Shown here piece after piece: positions 1-10,607 of a DNA stretch of 64,000 bases (position 1 is its first letter; each line of letters starts with the position of its first letter). The position numbers and the translations under genes were made by a program. Below the pieces are notes generated by a model. The model made no database searches. It was given only the letters and a program-made list of their open reading frames with translations, and had not been told where the DNA came from. Location: NCBI GenBank assembly GCA_021399445.1, contig JAJTUQ010000003.1:124001-188000 (forward strand), in the 5' to 3' direction. Origin of the DNA: Xylogone sp. PMI_703. Its lineage: Eukaryota; Ascomycota; Leotiomycetes.

Positions 1-272
1 CACGGAATCTTAAGCTATCGAACGCCTCTTTCTGCAAGGGCTTCTCTTTCCCCCTCTTTTTGGAAGACAAGCTACACGCATGGCATCCACGATTTAAAGA
101 GAATCTTCGCGGGGATGCATGTGGGGAAGGAGAGTATAAACCAGCATAACTATCCCATCTTGATCGAAGCAGTTTTCAGTTATAGAGATAGAAGACACTA
201 CCAATTAGCCAAATAAGATCAGACTCACTGCCTTATTTTTCAAAAATGCATTGACGGTGTTCTATTATCATC

Positions 273-530
273 ATGAAATTACCGCTACCTCTTTTGCCTC
301 TAGTTCTTCCTTTGTTCATGCTGCAGTCTGTCTCAGCTACCTGCAATGCAGACAACTGTCTACGCGCCATTAGAAATCCCACTCGCTCTGTTGAAGCTCC
401 GTTATTTTGTTCTTCATATACTACGGCTATCGTGACAGCTACCACATCTCTACCATCATTCGCTACGCAATGTGGGTCTGGCCCAACACAATTCTTACGC
501 TTGAGTTCAGCTTGTTCGTGTTTTCAGCCG
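273..530 (+). CDS. secreted cysteine-rich protein, first exon only
   Basis: The reading frame opens with a hydrophobic signal peptide (about residues 1-22, ending SVSA) followed by a mature start CNADNCLRAI and further cysteines in the contexts FCSSY, TQCGS and ACSCFQP. This CxADNCLRA opening is common in secreted ascomycete proteins of unknown role. The coding exon probably stops at the GTAAGT donor at 531; reading on reaches a stop at 558-560. No convincing downstream exon was found in the AT-rich sequence that follows, so the gene is either missing its 3' part or I cannot see it. A TATAAA-like motif lies about 130 bp upstream. Function unknown. Confidence 0.45.
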
Positions 531-560
531 GTAAGTTACAACTTCTTCCGTTGTATATAA

Positions 561-1974
561 TAAGATAGCTAGGATTAGAACTGTTTTGAGATATAATATG
601 ATGGTGCCTGACTAACTTAACGATGGAGGCACCAATATGCTCGTGAGAATACGGTTGTCACTCCATTCACACACCCCCAGGACAAACATGAGATAGTCAA
701 GCGAGTGAATCAATATATAGGTATTGTTATTATCATGGAAGGAACTCCTCAGGAGGCAGTCAGTTGATACTCTAAAGGGATGTAGTACTAAGGTAAAAGC
801 GCCTTTAATATTAATTTACAATCTATAACTTGAACTCAGCTGTAACAGCCTTTAGCCTGTTATATATTCTATCATGTGGATTTCCTCTAGTACTTCGTCC
901 TTATCATCAGATCGTTATACAACGTTAGGCTGTAGTACAATTTACGCGAGAAGCCTGAAAGCCTGGCCTTTTCGACTTTATAGCTGAATATCTTGATAAC
1001 CAGGTGTTATATATGCATATTATTAGCATCGTCAGATAGGCTGTCCAATTCTCTATAACATGATACTGGAAGTTTTCTACCAGCTTGTAGTGTCATGGAG
1101 ATAGCAGCCCTTGAAGTTAAGATGTTCTGAAAAAAACCAAGGCGTTCTACTAAGGCACAGACCGTTAGGGTACTAAGATATAAATTAAGAAAAGGTCAAA
1201 TAATATACATTTAGACATATAAGTAAGATATAGATAAACGGTGAGATATAAGCGATTTGAAGGCTTTTCGTGTACTATTTAATCATAATTACAGGTCGAT
1301 TAAACGTAAGATAGAAAGCTTAAGAGGGGTTATAAGACAGAAAGGGAGGCCAGCACCCAGGGCATGGACAGGGCCGGGGACTAACTACCAGAGGAAATCT
1401 ACATGATGAGAAAGGGTTTATTGATAAAGATCTAGGTGTGTAAAGAAACACATTAGGTAGCGGCTGCCCGATTCAGACTATTCTTCCCATCCCTTGTTTA
1501 GAACACTTCTATATTGCTTGTAATTCAACCGTACCCCACACTTTATGTTCCATAGCTATGTTTATCCAAATTAACTGAAGTTATAGCATGCGACGAATAT
1601 AAATTGAACAAATGCCGAAGCATCTCCCGGAAGTTAAAAAAGATAATCCATATCTACACGTTTGCCCTTCTCCTTCGGTTGTGTAGCATGAATCTGACCT
1701 CAGGTATGCTGTGATTGGTACTACACGTAAAAGGCTAAATTGAGTTATTACTCGGAATACTTTGACAATTGTTCGAGATTAAGAGTTATGAGAATAAGGT
1801 AACGGCAGAAAAAATCGGTAAACATTTTTCCTTCTATAAGACCAATGAGTATTTGGTATATTTGACTCGAGCACCCGCGTGCTTAGACCTCCCTAAGAAA
1901 CAAAAAAAATCTGCTAAGCACCTAAACCAACTTACTACAAGCATTCCCAGACTATTCTAGAAGATCCTAGCACT
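561..1974. other. AT-rich stretch without recognisable gene
   Basis: About 1.4 kb of AT-rich sequence. The only sizeable frame (1769-1960, plus) has no domain, signal peptide or family resemblance and is not called. It may hold lost 3' exons of the secreted protein gene to its left. Confidence 0.5.
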
Positions 1975-3126
1975 ATGTTTTGCTTTGTCACTCTTGTCAC
2001 CTGGGCTATCGCCTTGGGATTCTCATCTCTGGCCAATTCCGCCTCACTCCAGCAAGTGTCAAACTTCGGCTACAACCCAACCAGTATCTCTATGTATATA
2101 TACGTTCCAGATCAGTTAGCCACCAGCCCTCCAGTCATTGTTGCAGTAGGTTCTGCTCTACAAACTTTGATGCTCTAGTTTCTTGTCTAACGGTACCAGC
2201 TCCACCCTTGCGGCGGGTCAGCCCAAGAATATTACGACCTTACTCAGTTGCCATCCTATGCTGACGAAATGGGGTTTATTTTGGTCTATCCTCAGACCAC
2301 ACATTATTCTAATTGCTGGGACTGTGACAGTAATGCAACCCTGACTCACAGCGGCGGAGGAGATAGCAACGGAATTATAAGCATGGTAAATTATACACTC
2401 CAGACATATCATGGCGACTCCTCCAGAGTTTTCTCCGTCGGCTCATCCTCTGGCGCCATGATTACCTCTGTTCTAGCGGCGACATACCCCGAAGTGTTTG
2501 CGGGCTGTGCCGGATTCTCCGGCGTCCCCGCAGGGTGCTGGGCAGGCTCACCAGAATCCACCCCATTTAGCCCGGACACAAGCTGCCCTATGGGACTGAA
2601 GAACTACACTGCACAGCAATGGGGAGACATTGCACGAAGCGAGTATCCAGGATACAATGGCCCGCGGCGGAAAATGCAGGTTTGGGAGGGCACCGCTGAC
2701 ACGTTGGTCGTAATTAAGAACTTATGGGATCAACTTGCCCAGTGGAGCAATGTCTTCGATTTAACATTCTCCTACAATTCCACCAATGACCCACAGGCCG
2801 GCTACACGAAGATTATCTACGGCGATGGGACCAAGCTCGTGGGGTACAGTGCGCAAGGAGTGGGCCACTTTGTCCCATTCCATGAAGTTCAGGTGCTGGA
2901 GTTCTTTGGTCTATTGAGTGCGGCTGCAACTAAAACAACCACTATCACAAGTGCAACGAGGACAACATCTCCTCCAGCCACCATTACAAGCGCCCCCCTA
3001 GGTAGCAGCACCGCAACACAGAGTAAGTACGGGCAGCGTGGTGGCAGTTACTATACAGGGCCCACCAAGTGCACAGCCGGGACGTCGTGCTCAACAACGA
3101 ATCCATATTACGCACAGTGTTTGTAA
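1975..3126 (+). CDS. acetyl xylan esterase-like CE1 esterase with CBM1
   Basis: Secreted carbohydrate esterase, predicted to remove acetyl or feruloyl groups from plant xylan. Two exons, 1975-2145 and 2200-3126, are joined across a GT-AG intron (2146-2199, branch site GTCTAAC), giving 365 residues. Visible features are a signal peptide (about 1-23), an oxyanion region LHPCGG just after the intron, the nucleophile elbow GSSSG with Ser140, EGTAD carrying the likely acid, and GVGHFVPFHE carrying the likely histidine. A Thr/Ser/Pro linker and a C-terminal fungal cellulose-binding module of about 33 residues follow. Family resemblance is to CE1 (AXE1/feruloyl esterase/PHB-depolymerase-like). Oddity: the first cysteine of the CBM1 (YGQCGG in the family) is Arg337, so one disulfide cannot form. 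The catalytic part looks intact. Confidence 0.85.
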
Positions 3127-3751
3127 GGATTACAACGGGAAGGATAAGATATTAAATAATCTTATATAAACTGTTAGGTAAAAGAGGCTAACCAAAGAGA
3201 AAGAAGGAATGAAAGCTGTGTAGTTATATACTTTAAGATAATATAAATTCTTTATAAGTTTATTTATTATTACCATTTTTACCATGTTTATAAGAAAATA
3301 ACCTTAGTGATTTAAATAGTAAACATTCTGAATATAAGTTCAAGTCAGACGAATAAAACCTATAAATAAAAACGCTTTTTCCCTTATAACAAATAAGTAT
3401 AACGTTAAGCACGGGCTTCTGGCCATGCCCCTTGAATCGGACGCTGTCCGCCTATGTCCCCGTGAGCCACGAAAGTTTCCAGCTCGTAAGTTACATCAGA
3501 ATTCAAAATTATCCATCTCTTCGTAAAGCTGGGCCGGCAAACAGTCTCAAACAGTTCCTTGTACATAGTTTCTCGTAATCTACTTGTCACATTAAGCTGT
3601 ACTGAAACCACCCCGTTCATCGGCGAAATTTTAAATTTTATATAGTAAGAGACATTACAAATTTTGGTGATCAAATGCTTAGCCCAGGGCAAGATTCAAG
3701 AGGGTAACGACTTATGTCTGTCAGCTCCGTCACAAAGTATATTATTTTATA
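3127..3751. other. AT-rich intergenic stretch
   Basis: AT-rich spacer between the esterase and a MITE. A 95-residue minus-strand frame (3405-3692) has no recognisable family and is not called. Confidence 0.4.
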
Positions 3752-4073
3752 TGGCCAGCCCTATCCACTTGCATTCCACCTAAATCCACTTGCCCATGTC
3801 ACTCGCGAATATAACAGCGTGTTACAATTTTAACCAAGCTTTAATTTACTTCAATTTGGAAATTTTAGAGATTTCAAAGCCATGATGACACTGAAATTGG
3901 CTAAATCTTCATTGAATCTGATGTTGTAGCTGTTCATTGACTGAACAACTTTCACAGGTGCTTTCAGCATACATTGCAGTTAGACTAGTAAAAATGCAGC
4001 CTGAGGCTTCAACGAATTACTAGCGAAATACAAGTGGATTTAGGTGAAATGCAAGTGGATATAGGTCTGGCCA
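3752..4073. mobile_element. non-autonomous DNA element (MITE), 322 bp
   Basis: Long imperfect terminal inverted repeats of about 40 bp: the left end begins TGGCCAGCCCTATCCACTTG and the right end reads the same on the other strand apart from a few changes. Both ends contain the tandem motif of two CCACTTG boxes separated by CACCTAAAT. A 3-bp ATA flanks each side (3749-3751 and 4074-4076), a possible target duplication. The interior has no coding potential. The superfamily cannot be assigned from this copy. Confidence 0.65.
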
Positions 4074-4120
4074 ATAGGTTTGGCCTATTATATGAAATTC
4101 GAATTGATGGCATGATTTAT

Positions 4121-5048
4121 TTACAGTGTTATTACGTTAACTCCTACAAGATGATAGCCGCCAGTTACACTTATACAAACTTCAGTCACCCATCTTGCTG
4201 TATCTTCACTTAAGAAACCTACTACAGCAACAATCTCCTCGGGTTCTGCCACTCTGGCCCCAGCTGGCGTTGCGTCCATGAGTGGCTGTAACTTTGCAAG
4301 AAACTCCCTACCAGCATGGTTAAAGCCATGAGTGTTAGTTGGTCCTGGACAAATTGCATTTACTGTACACTCATAACCACGGCCACACTCTCTATTAACA
4401 CTCATTAGAAAAGTTATTGAAGTCCTCATAGTCAAACTTACACAACCCAACAACGAGTAAAAGCTTCCACCATGGCTTTAGTCCCACAGTAAATTGTAGC
4501 GCCCGCTAGACCTTGGCGCGCGCCGGAGCTACTTGTGTTGATGATGCGACTACCCTTTGCGAGGTGAGGAAGGACAGCCTGGTTAAGAAGGAGCATCCCC
4601 CTTACATTGAGATTGACTTGTTTGTCCCATTGCTTGAGATTCATTTCACTCATGGGTTTCATGATTGCAATGCCAGCGTTGTTAATGAGTATGTCGATTT
4701 TCTTAGCACCTATACGCTTAATGGTTTCATTCACCAGATGCTGGGGACCATCGACCGTCGATAGATCCGCCTCCACCGCAAAGCAATCTGTAGCAGCCAC
4801 CTCGCCATACTCACGAATTGCACTGAGAACTCTCTCCATGTCTTCAGCCCGAGCAGACCAAGGATAGTTGCACACTATCAGTGCACCCCTAGGTCTCCTA
4901 GTTAGTCAACTCGCCTTGGTATATGGAAAAGAGGAAAGAGAAGGCGAACTCATTTAGAGGCTAGTTCGAAACAAATCGCAGCCCCAATACCCCATGCCGA
5001 TCCACTCACAATAGCAACTTTTCCTGCTAAAGCTTGCTCACGAACCAT
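4121..5048 (-). pseudogene. short-chain dehydrogenase/reductase, broken splice donor
   Basis: A classical SDR of 270 codons in three exons: 5048-4954, 4888-4442 and 4391-4121. The glycine motif (SGSAWGIG), NNAG, the catalytic serine (NTSSS) and YCGTK are all present, and the C-terminal SGG-type end is complete. Intron 2 (4392-4441) has good signals (GTAAGT...AATAG, branch CTAAT). Intron 1 (4889-4953) has a good branch (CTAAC) and acceptor, but its donor reads ATGAGT where GTGAGT is expected. With that site dead, the message runs into TGA right after ELASK. One transition is therefore enough to explain inactivation; the rest of the frame is clean, so the damage is recent or a rare non-canonical donor is used. 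Confidence 0.75.
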
Positions 5049-5594
5049 TCTTCCCTAGGTTTGTTGATATAGAGTGGCGACGTGGAGATATTGTGTCGCG
5101 TATTTTTCTAGTCAGCTTGGGATCTTTGAATTAGCCCTCTATCAATGTGTCGAGGTGATATTAGAATAATCTAGATTGATCTCATTCCTTAGACGGCTCG
5201 AAACGCCCATGTAATCAATCGCTGTATATATAATCATGACCTAATGAGCAGCGATTATATGCTCTCAACGGGGAAGGAATGATAAGAGAATCGTATCCCG
5301 GGAACTCCCCGGATGGTCCGTCGGAGACATCCACAGAGAATCCTCAGAAAATCCTTTGGTACACCAGCGGAAACAACTCAATATAATTCTTACCGTGCTT
5401 TAACCCGTTCATATCAGATCTAACCCCGGTGATCCAGCCCCGTGACAGAGCTTATGCAGAAGGGCTTTTCGCCAATTTTGGATAGCAAGAGATTGATCGA
5501 TGCAAATCATAAAAATATACAAATGAGGAAGTTGCAGTGCTGCTGCGTGAGGATACCCTTAAGTTTATTCTTCTATTGAAGCACCTCATCATCC
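5049..5594. other. intergenic spacer between two broken genes
   Basis: Divergent upstream region shared by the SDR pseudogene (minus) and the MBL-fold pseudogene (plus). No ORF or repeat of note seen. Confidence 0.4.
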
Positions 5595-6545
5595 ATGGCT
5601 TATGCATCTTCTATTATGCCCACAGGGTCAAAATTATGGGTGCGGATTCTCTTTAATATAGATTTGTAACGAAACTGATACGTTCCTTGCTTGCAGCTTC
5701 TTGATCTAGGAATACTCCACTGCGACGCATCCGGCCTGCTCAGTGGCACAAATGTCTTCAACCCGAGGCTACCTCCACAACCGCATGAGCGCCGTTATCT
5801 TATCATGATCTCAGGCTTAATACATTACCCTGGAGTGGGCTTGATTCTTTTCGATGTTGGATCTTGCGAGGATGTAATCAAGAACTGGACGAGAGAAATC
5901 ATTGAATGCACGCCGCGTACCTGGGAAAAGAGCATCAATGGATTGCCAGAGGCAATCAAGGCAATCGGTGCTGGAGAGATTAAGGATGTGAAAGCAGTAG
6001 TGTTGAGTCATTTGCACATGGACCACGCAGGAGGCCTAGAGCATTTCTTTGACACCGGTTCACATGCCTTTGAGCGCACGATGGTACGAAACTGACAATA
6101 ACCCTCTAGATGTTGAAATCTGGTGCCACGAGTCTGAATTAAAGAATGCTTTCTGGGCTAGTGCACGAAAATCTATAATCACTTGTACAGGCCGCATTAT
6201 TTAGATGTCTTGCGATTGAAATGGAGAACAATATCCGAGCCTAGTTATGAGATTTGGCAAGGCGTGACTCTTCATCGATGCCCAGGACACACCGAGGGAT
6301 CCATCGTTATGGAGCTTACCCTTGAGATACAGGGAACTGTGTTGTTAACAGGAGATTTGTTTCACATAAAGGAAAACTATGAAATTAGAATTCCTCATGG
6401 GTCATTGATGCGGGACTTCAATGGGTGGCATCGAAGCCGCGAGTGTGTGAGACATCTGGCAAAGAAGAAGAATGCAAAAGTCCTGTTGGGTCACGAGCCA
6501 AGTTATTATTACAGTTTTAATGTTAGCCCAGGGTTTACTGAGTAG
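5595..6545 (+). pseudogene. metallo-beta-lactamase-fold hydrolase (lactonase-like), frameshifted
   Basis: Resembles fungal MBL-fold hydrolases of the N-acyl-homoserine-lactonase/lactam-hydrolase type. Three exons: 5595-5639, 5697-6057 and 6110-6545. The introns are 5640-5696 (GTGCGG...TTGCAG) and 6058-6109 (GTTCAC...CTCTAG, branch CTGAC). The metal-binding HLHMDH motif lies in SHLHMDHAGG, and later conserved histidines appear in CPGHTEG and LLGHEP. In exon 3 the frame breaks at the A-run 6168-6171: one missing base moves the reading into a TAG about 11 codons later, while the adjacent frame continues perfectly to the end. The coding total is one base short of 281 codons, so it is a pseudogene or a homopolymer sequencing error. 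Confidence 0.75.
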
Positions 6546-6839
6546 AGGGCTAAGCAGAACTCTCACGAATGTATCAATTTCTAGAGATGAAACCCATTTC
6601 TACCATCAAGGATAGCAGATTTTATCTGAACTACTTTAATGATCTTACTTTTACTATTGCTGTAAGCTCCTGTTTATCAGATTCGAGGATACCTTCATCA
6701 TCAATTAGTTAGCTTTAATAACTTATTAATCTTAACAGCAAGATAATAACATAAAAAACTAGATCTAAATGAGATCTCTTAGTAATGATTATAACCACGC
6801 TGTAGAGTATTATACGAATATGACAGCTTTGGCATCGTT

Positions 6840-7508
6840 CTATGATGCGAGATCGTAAATATTCTGAATATACTTCAGCATAACATCACACTCAATATTC
6901 AGATCCTTGAGAAGACCGTCCTGGAGTCGAAACTCCCATCCAGAAACAACAGGGAATTGATGGGCCGCGTATGACTGCTGGACAGCTGCCGTCTTAGCAA
7001 TATTACGGCACTGCTCGATGACGTTGAGTTCAACAAGGCGATCGTATCGCGCTGTCCTGTCGGAGATGGCCTCCAGCTCAGCTTTGTACAAGCGGTATAT
7101 GTCCCGGATGTTGCGGAGCCAGGGGTTGAGGAGGCCCAAGTCCTGCGGGTTCATAGCAGCCTAGATGCCACCACAGCCATAATGGCCGCAAAAGATAATG
7201 TGTTTAATCTTAAGGTGGCGAGCAGCGTAGTTAATGACACCCATAACGCTCAGATCGACGCTGCAGACCAGATTAGCAATGTTGCGGTGTACGAAAGCAT
7301 CACCAGCTTGCAAGCCTGTGACTTGGTCGGCAGGGATGCGAGAATCGCTGCATCCGATCCAGAGATACTGAGGGCTCTGGCCATGGGCGAGCTTTGCGAA
7401 GAATTCCGGGTCCTTCTCTCTCTAGGTAGCAGCTCAGGCGAGATTATTCTCAAACAACTGTATATAAGGCTGCTGGACATGCTTGTGAATTGCTTCTTTT
7501 TCAGCCAT
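6840..7508 (-). pseudogene. beta-carbonic anhydrase with three in-frame stops
   Basis: A single intron-free frame of 223 codons reads as a complete fungal beta-carbonic anhydrase (CO2 hydration; zinc ligands visible in WIGCSDSR and [10 protein letters not shown]-terminal NPWLRNIRD and VELNVIEQCRN blocks). It is interrupted by TGA at codon 25 (7434-7436), TAG at codon 29 (7422-7424) and TAG at codon 116 (7161-7163). Codon 25 falls where the family has Trp, so TGG to TGA is the likely change; the two TAG codons fit CAG or TGG ancestors. All can be C:G to T:A changes. The lack of introns could mean a retro-copy or simply an intron-poor paralogue. Confidence 0.85.
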
Positions 7509-8429
7509 GTTCAACGTGTATTCGGAACAGTCTAGAATGAAAGATTCGGTCATCAACGAGGCAACAATGTAACAATTAGATATACTAACGATGTTGATTA
7601 GCAGCCTACGACTGAGAGACCTGGGAGGTTATTATATGTTGCACTGATTATGTACTCTGACCAGCGAAGATTTCTGGAGATGGTTGCTACATGCGAGCAA
7701 CCGTACGGTCAAGTCAGTCCAGACCTTGAGAAAATTCATTACCTCCAGCAATACAGTAGTAATGGCCAGGTTGATACCAGCAGTTCCACACAGTATGCGA
7801 CAAGGTGCCCAACACTTGAGATACAGGAAGAGGGAACTGCCCGAAAAAGGATAGTGAGACAGTCCTGGCGATTTGAGTGTCAGAATAAGCTCGGCCATGC
7901 AGTAACTACTGTCAGGTCCGTCAAGCAGATCATGAAACTATTACGTTGCACTCTTGGAAACTTGATGCATCTTCATTCATGGCGCAACAACCCGAGTTTC
8001 GACGACAGTCCCCGAGTCCCCTTACGGTCATCAAGCAGTCGACAATTATTGGCGCTCACACAGCGCCATTGGCCGATGATGTCTGTGGTGGCTCGTCCAA
8101 ACAAGAAACAGTTACAAAGATGCCACCGGCAGAGAGTTGTCCGCTTCCTTTCCACGCAGTCGGCGAGATAGCTTCAACTACACACAGCAAAGATCTCATG
8201 ATTAAGAGCTGTGCATAAAATCAATCCTTACTAGATTCAATCCAATATCTGTTAGGTGTCCTGGCTGTGTACCACGCCCATAGGTTGAACTTGGTAGATG
8301 GAGCCTTCATCATATCGGCCTCGTTTCGCATGTATGGTTTGCAGATGCTTAAAGAAGAAATGCGACAGGTTAGAGCCTCGATGTACATACTATTTATGGT
8401 ATTGCAGCTGTCCCTACCGATTACCTGAA
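7509..8429. other. region of unclear content
   Basis: Open frames exist on both strands (for example 7650-8171 plus, 7632-7898 minus and 7946-8218 plus), but none shows a recognisable domain and they overlap one another. Given the decayed neighbours, this is probably remnant sequence, possibly the 5' part of the regulator remnant that follows. Confidence 0.3.
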
Positions 8430-8436
8430 GGGCAAG

Positions 8437-9175
8437 GTGCTTATCACGCTAGGTTATAGTAATCGACGACGATGCGTCTATAGCGATGCCAGCCTCAACG
8501 ACATACCTTCTCGCACCTCAACAAGCAGGAGCATAAGCCTTTCTCTAACATTACCAATCCTGATCAATCCGATGACAACATTAACTATTTTCCTGCTGTC
8601 TACTTGCTGGATTCAGACCTCTTTCAACGTTCTCTTGGCCAACTTCCTAGTACTTCATTCGCAATTTCCGCTGAATTGCAATCATTACTCGGCACCAAAT
8701 CAAACTTGCGTCCTTATACAGCATCCTTTTTCAGTGACATTCACCCGTGGCTTCCATTTCTCCCAAACAAAACATTTTATGACCGAATACTCAGCCCTCT
8801 TATGCCGACTCAAGCAGACCATGTTTTACTCCTTGTTGCTATTAAACTAGTTACAACAGCTCCCGAAACTCCAGATCCACGCTCTAAAGTGTATAAACAT
8901 ATCAATTAGTATTAGCTGAAATAGAAATGATTGGCCCATTGACGTTTAGGATTCTTCAAGCTTTAATATTGGTTGCTCTTTATGAGTTTGGCCCCGCTAT
9001 TTACCCTTCTGCATATTTGACTATCGGACAATGTGCCCAATATGGAGTTGCTTTAGGACTTAATCAGACTATAGAAGAGACTTCATATGGGTGCCGGAAT
9101 CTAATGAATAGTGAAGAAGAAAGAAGAGCATGGTGGGCAATTGTCGATTTAGACCGGTAATTAGATTTCCCTTTC
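8437..9175 (+). pseudogene. Zn2Cys6 transcription factor remnant (middle part)
   Basis: A translation with fungal-specific transcription factor features: RRRCVYSD, like the end of a zinc cluster; then a long regulatory region (LLDSDLFQRSLGQLP, SDIHPWLPF); then the conserved IYPSAYLTIGQCAQYGVALGL and EEERRAWWAIVDLDR. The coding frame must change near 8900 to go from KVYKH into AEIEMIGPLTFR, so an indel is present. After WAIVDLDR a GTAATT donor may start an intron, but the sequence soon runs into the minus-strand regulator remnant and no further exon is recognisable. The DNA-binding part upstream is not readable as a clean zinc cluster. Non-functional as it stands. Confidence 0.6.
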
Positions 9176-9214
9176 ATGTACGCGTTTAATCTGTTTTAGA
9201 ATTAGTCCTATTAA

Positions 9215-10594
9215 AATACATTCTGTGCTCATTACATCAAAGTTGCATAAATTTCTAGGATTGAATGACTAATAGAAAATAGGTTCGTCCATCTCGAGAA
9301 CCTCAGCATTGGCGTGATATGATGGATGTCTAAGAAGCAGAACACACTTAACAGCGGTTGCGTTAATAGCATTCCACGCGTGCAGTGGCTTCTGGAGGTA
9401 TGAAAAATAAATCTTATAGACTCGTCAGATAAGCTGGTGCGATACTTTCGCATTTGACTGACGCTGATAAATGGAGACAATGCGCTGCCGTTACTGTGTT
9501 CTCCGTGCGGGCTACTGAGAGCATTTTGAATGCTGCATCGAAGAACATCCGCCCTAACTCCTTTTCATTGCTGTTCAAATTTAGCACTACCTCGCCAAGG
9601 TCATCTTCGGCGGAAAATATCATTTCAATTACACTAGTCTCAGCTCCTAAAGCAAGAACAAGCAGGGCTAGGCAGGAATCTGTATTCCACTCCCAATCGT
9701 CATCCCTAGCCGCTGCCTTGACCTGTTCAAGGATACTGAGTGGGAGGGTTGGGTGCCAAGAGTTTGCACTTCTCTGAAATGCAGAGACCAATCTCTCTAT
9801 TTCGGAATCTGTCAAATATGGATAACGGATATTTCGGCGTAAGCTAAGCGGGGGCATAGCATTCTCGAGCTCAAAAAGAGATTTGAAATAGACTGGAATA
9901 TTGCTAAATATCGGCCATGAATACACCGCCTCAGTGGAAGACGTATGATGGGATGTAATGATAGCATTTGGAATGGGTCTTGTTAATGCAGGGGTATATT
10001 GCTGCGGAGACTGTCCAAAGTCTTGACTAGGCTGAATATAAGGCGAAGACTGTGGTAGTGGAGGAGTAAAGCTGGCGGGAAATCGAGTCTCCTGCGTATA
10101 TTATAGGTATAGACGAGCAGGCTGTAATTGTGACTGTGGCTGCTGAAATTTTCGACAATCGATTTGACTTGATGAATAGCCCGGAGAATAAGGTCACTTT
10201 TGCTCTGCCTTGGAGATGAAATCAGTTCTCCTTATGAGCTTCCACTTCTACCAATCACGACTCACTTGTGATTCTCGTCGTTATAATTGCACTCTAGACT
10301 ACCTTGCTCACAAGTCAGGCATGGGCGATTTCCATTACACCTGGTGCAGAGCTATAGTTAGATCACAGATCGGTAATTTACGAGGAAGATTATAAAATCT
10401 GCGACACGGATTACCTCGTCTTGCGTTTTCGGCATGAATTACACCAGAATATTATCTTTCAGTTCTTAGCCTCTTATGTTTGTCTGCTAAGGAGTGGCGC
10501 CCACAGCGTATGCGGTCCTCTTTCGCCTTTTTTATACTGGCTCACTATGAGTGCTTCCGTCTGCATCGACATCTTCCGGTTCAAGATCAGACAT
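9215..10594 (-). pseudogene. Zn2Cys6 transcription factor, multiply stopped
   Basis: A second, different regulator on the opposite strand. Reading from ATG at 10594 gives an acidic start (MSDLEPEDVDADG). A Zn2Cys6 cluster follows, CNSCRKRKTRCNGNRPCLTC and ECNY, assembled across one intron with GTAATC donor and CACCAG acceptor. A Gln/Pro/Ser-rich linker comes next, then the fungal_trans-like region with NSWHPTLPLS, DDWEWNTDSCLALLVLALGA and KPLHAWNAINA. In-frame stops occur before the zinc cluster (TAA, likely from CAA), after it (TGA, likely from CGA), in the Gln-rich linker (TAA, likely from CAA) and after DEPIFY (TAG). Remaining C-terminal sequence is not recognisable. A Harbinger-like element sits 13 bp before the ATG. 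Confidence 0.7.
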
Positions 10595-10607
10595 ATCGCA
10601 CTGCTAA

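Noticed and set aside
3405..3692. 95-residue minus-strand ORF
   Set aside because: No family resemblance and lies in repeat-flanked AT-rich DNA.
8927..9926. The two regulator remnants as halves of one inverted gene
   Set aside because: Their conserved regions belong to different Zn2Cys6 subfamilies and both include overlapping middle parts, so they are two genes.
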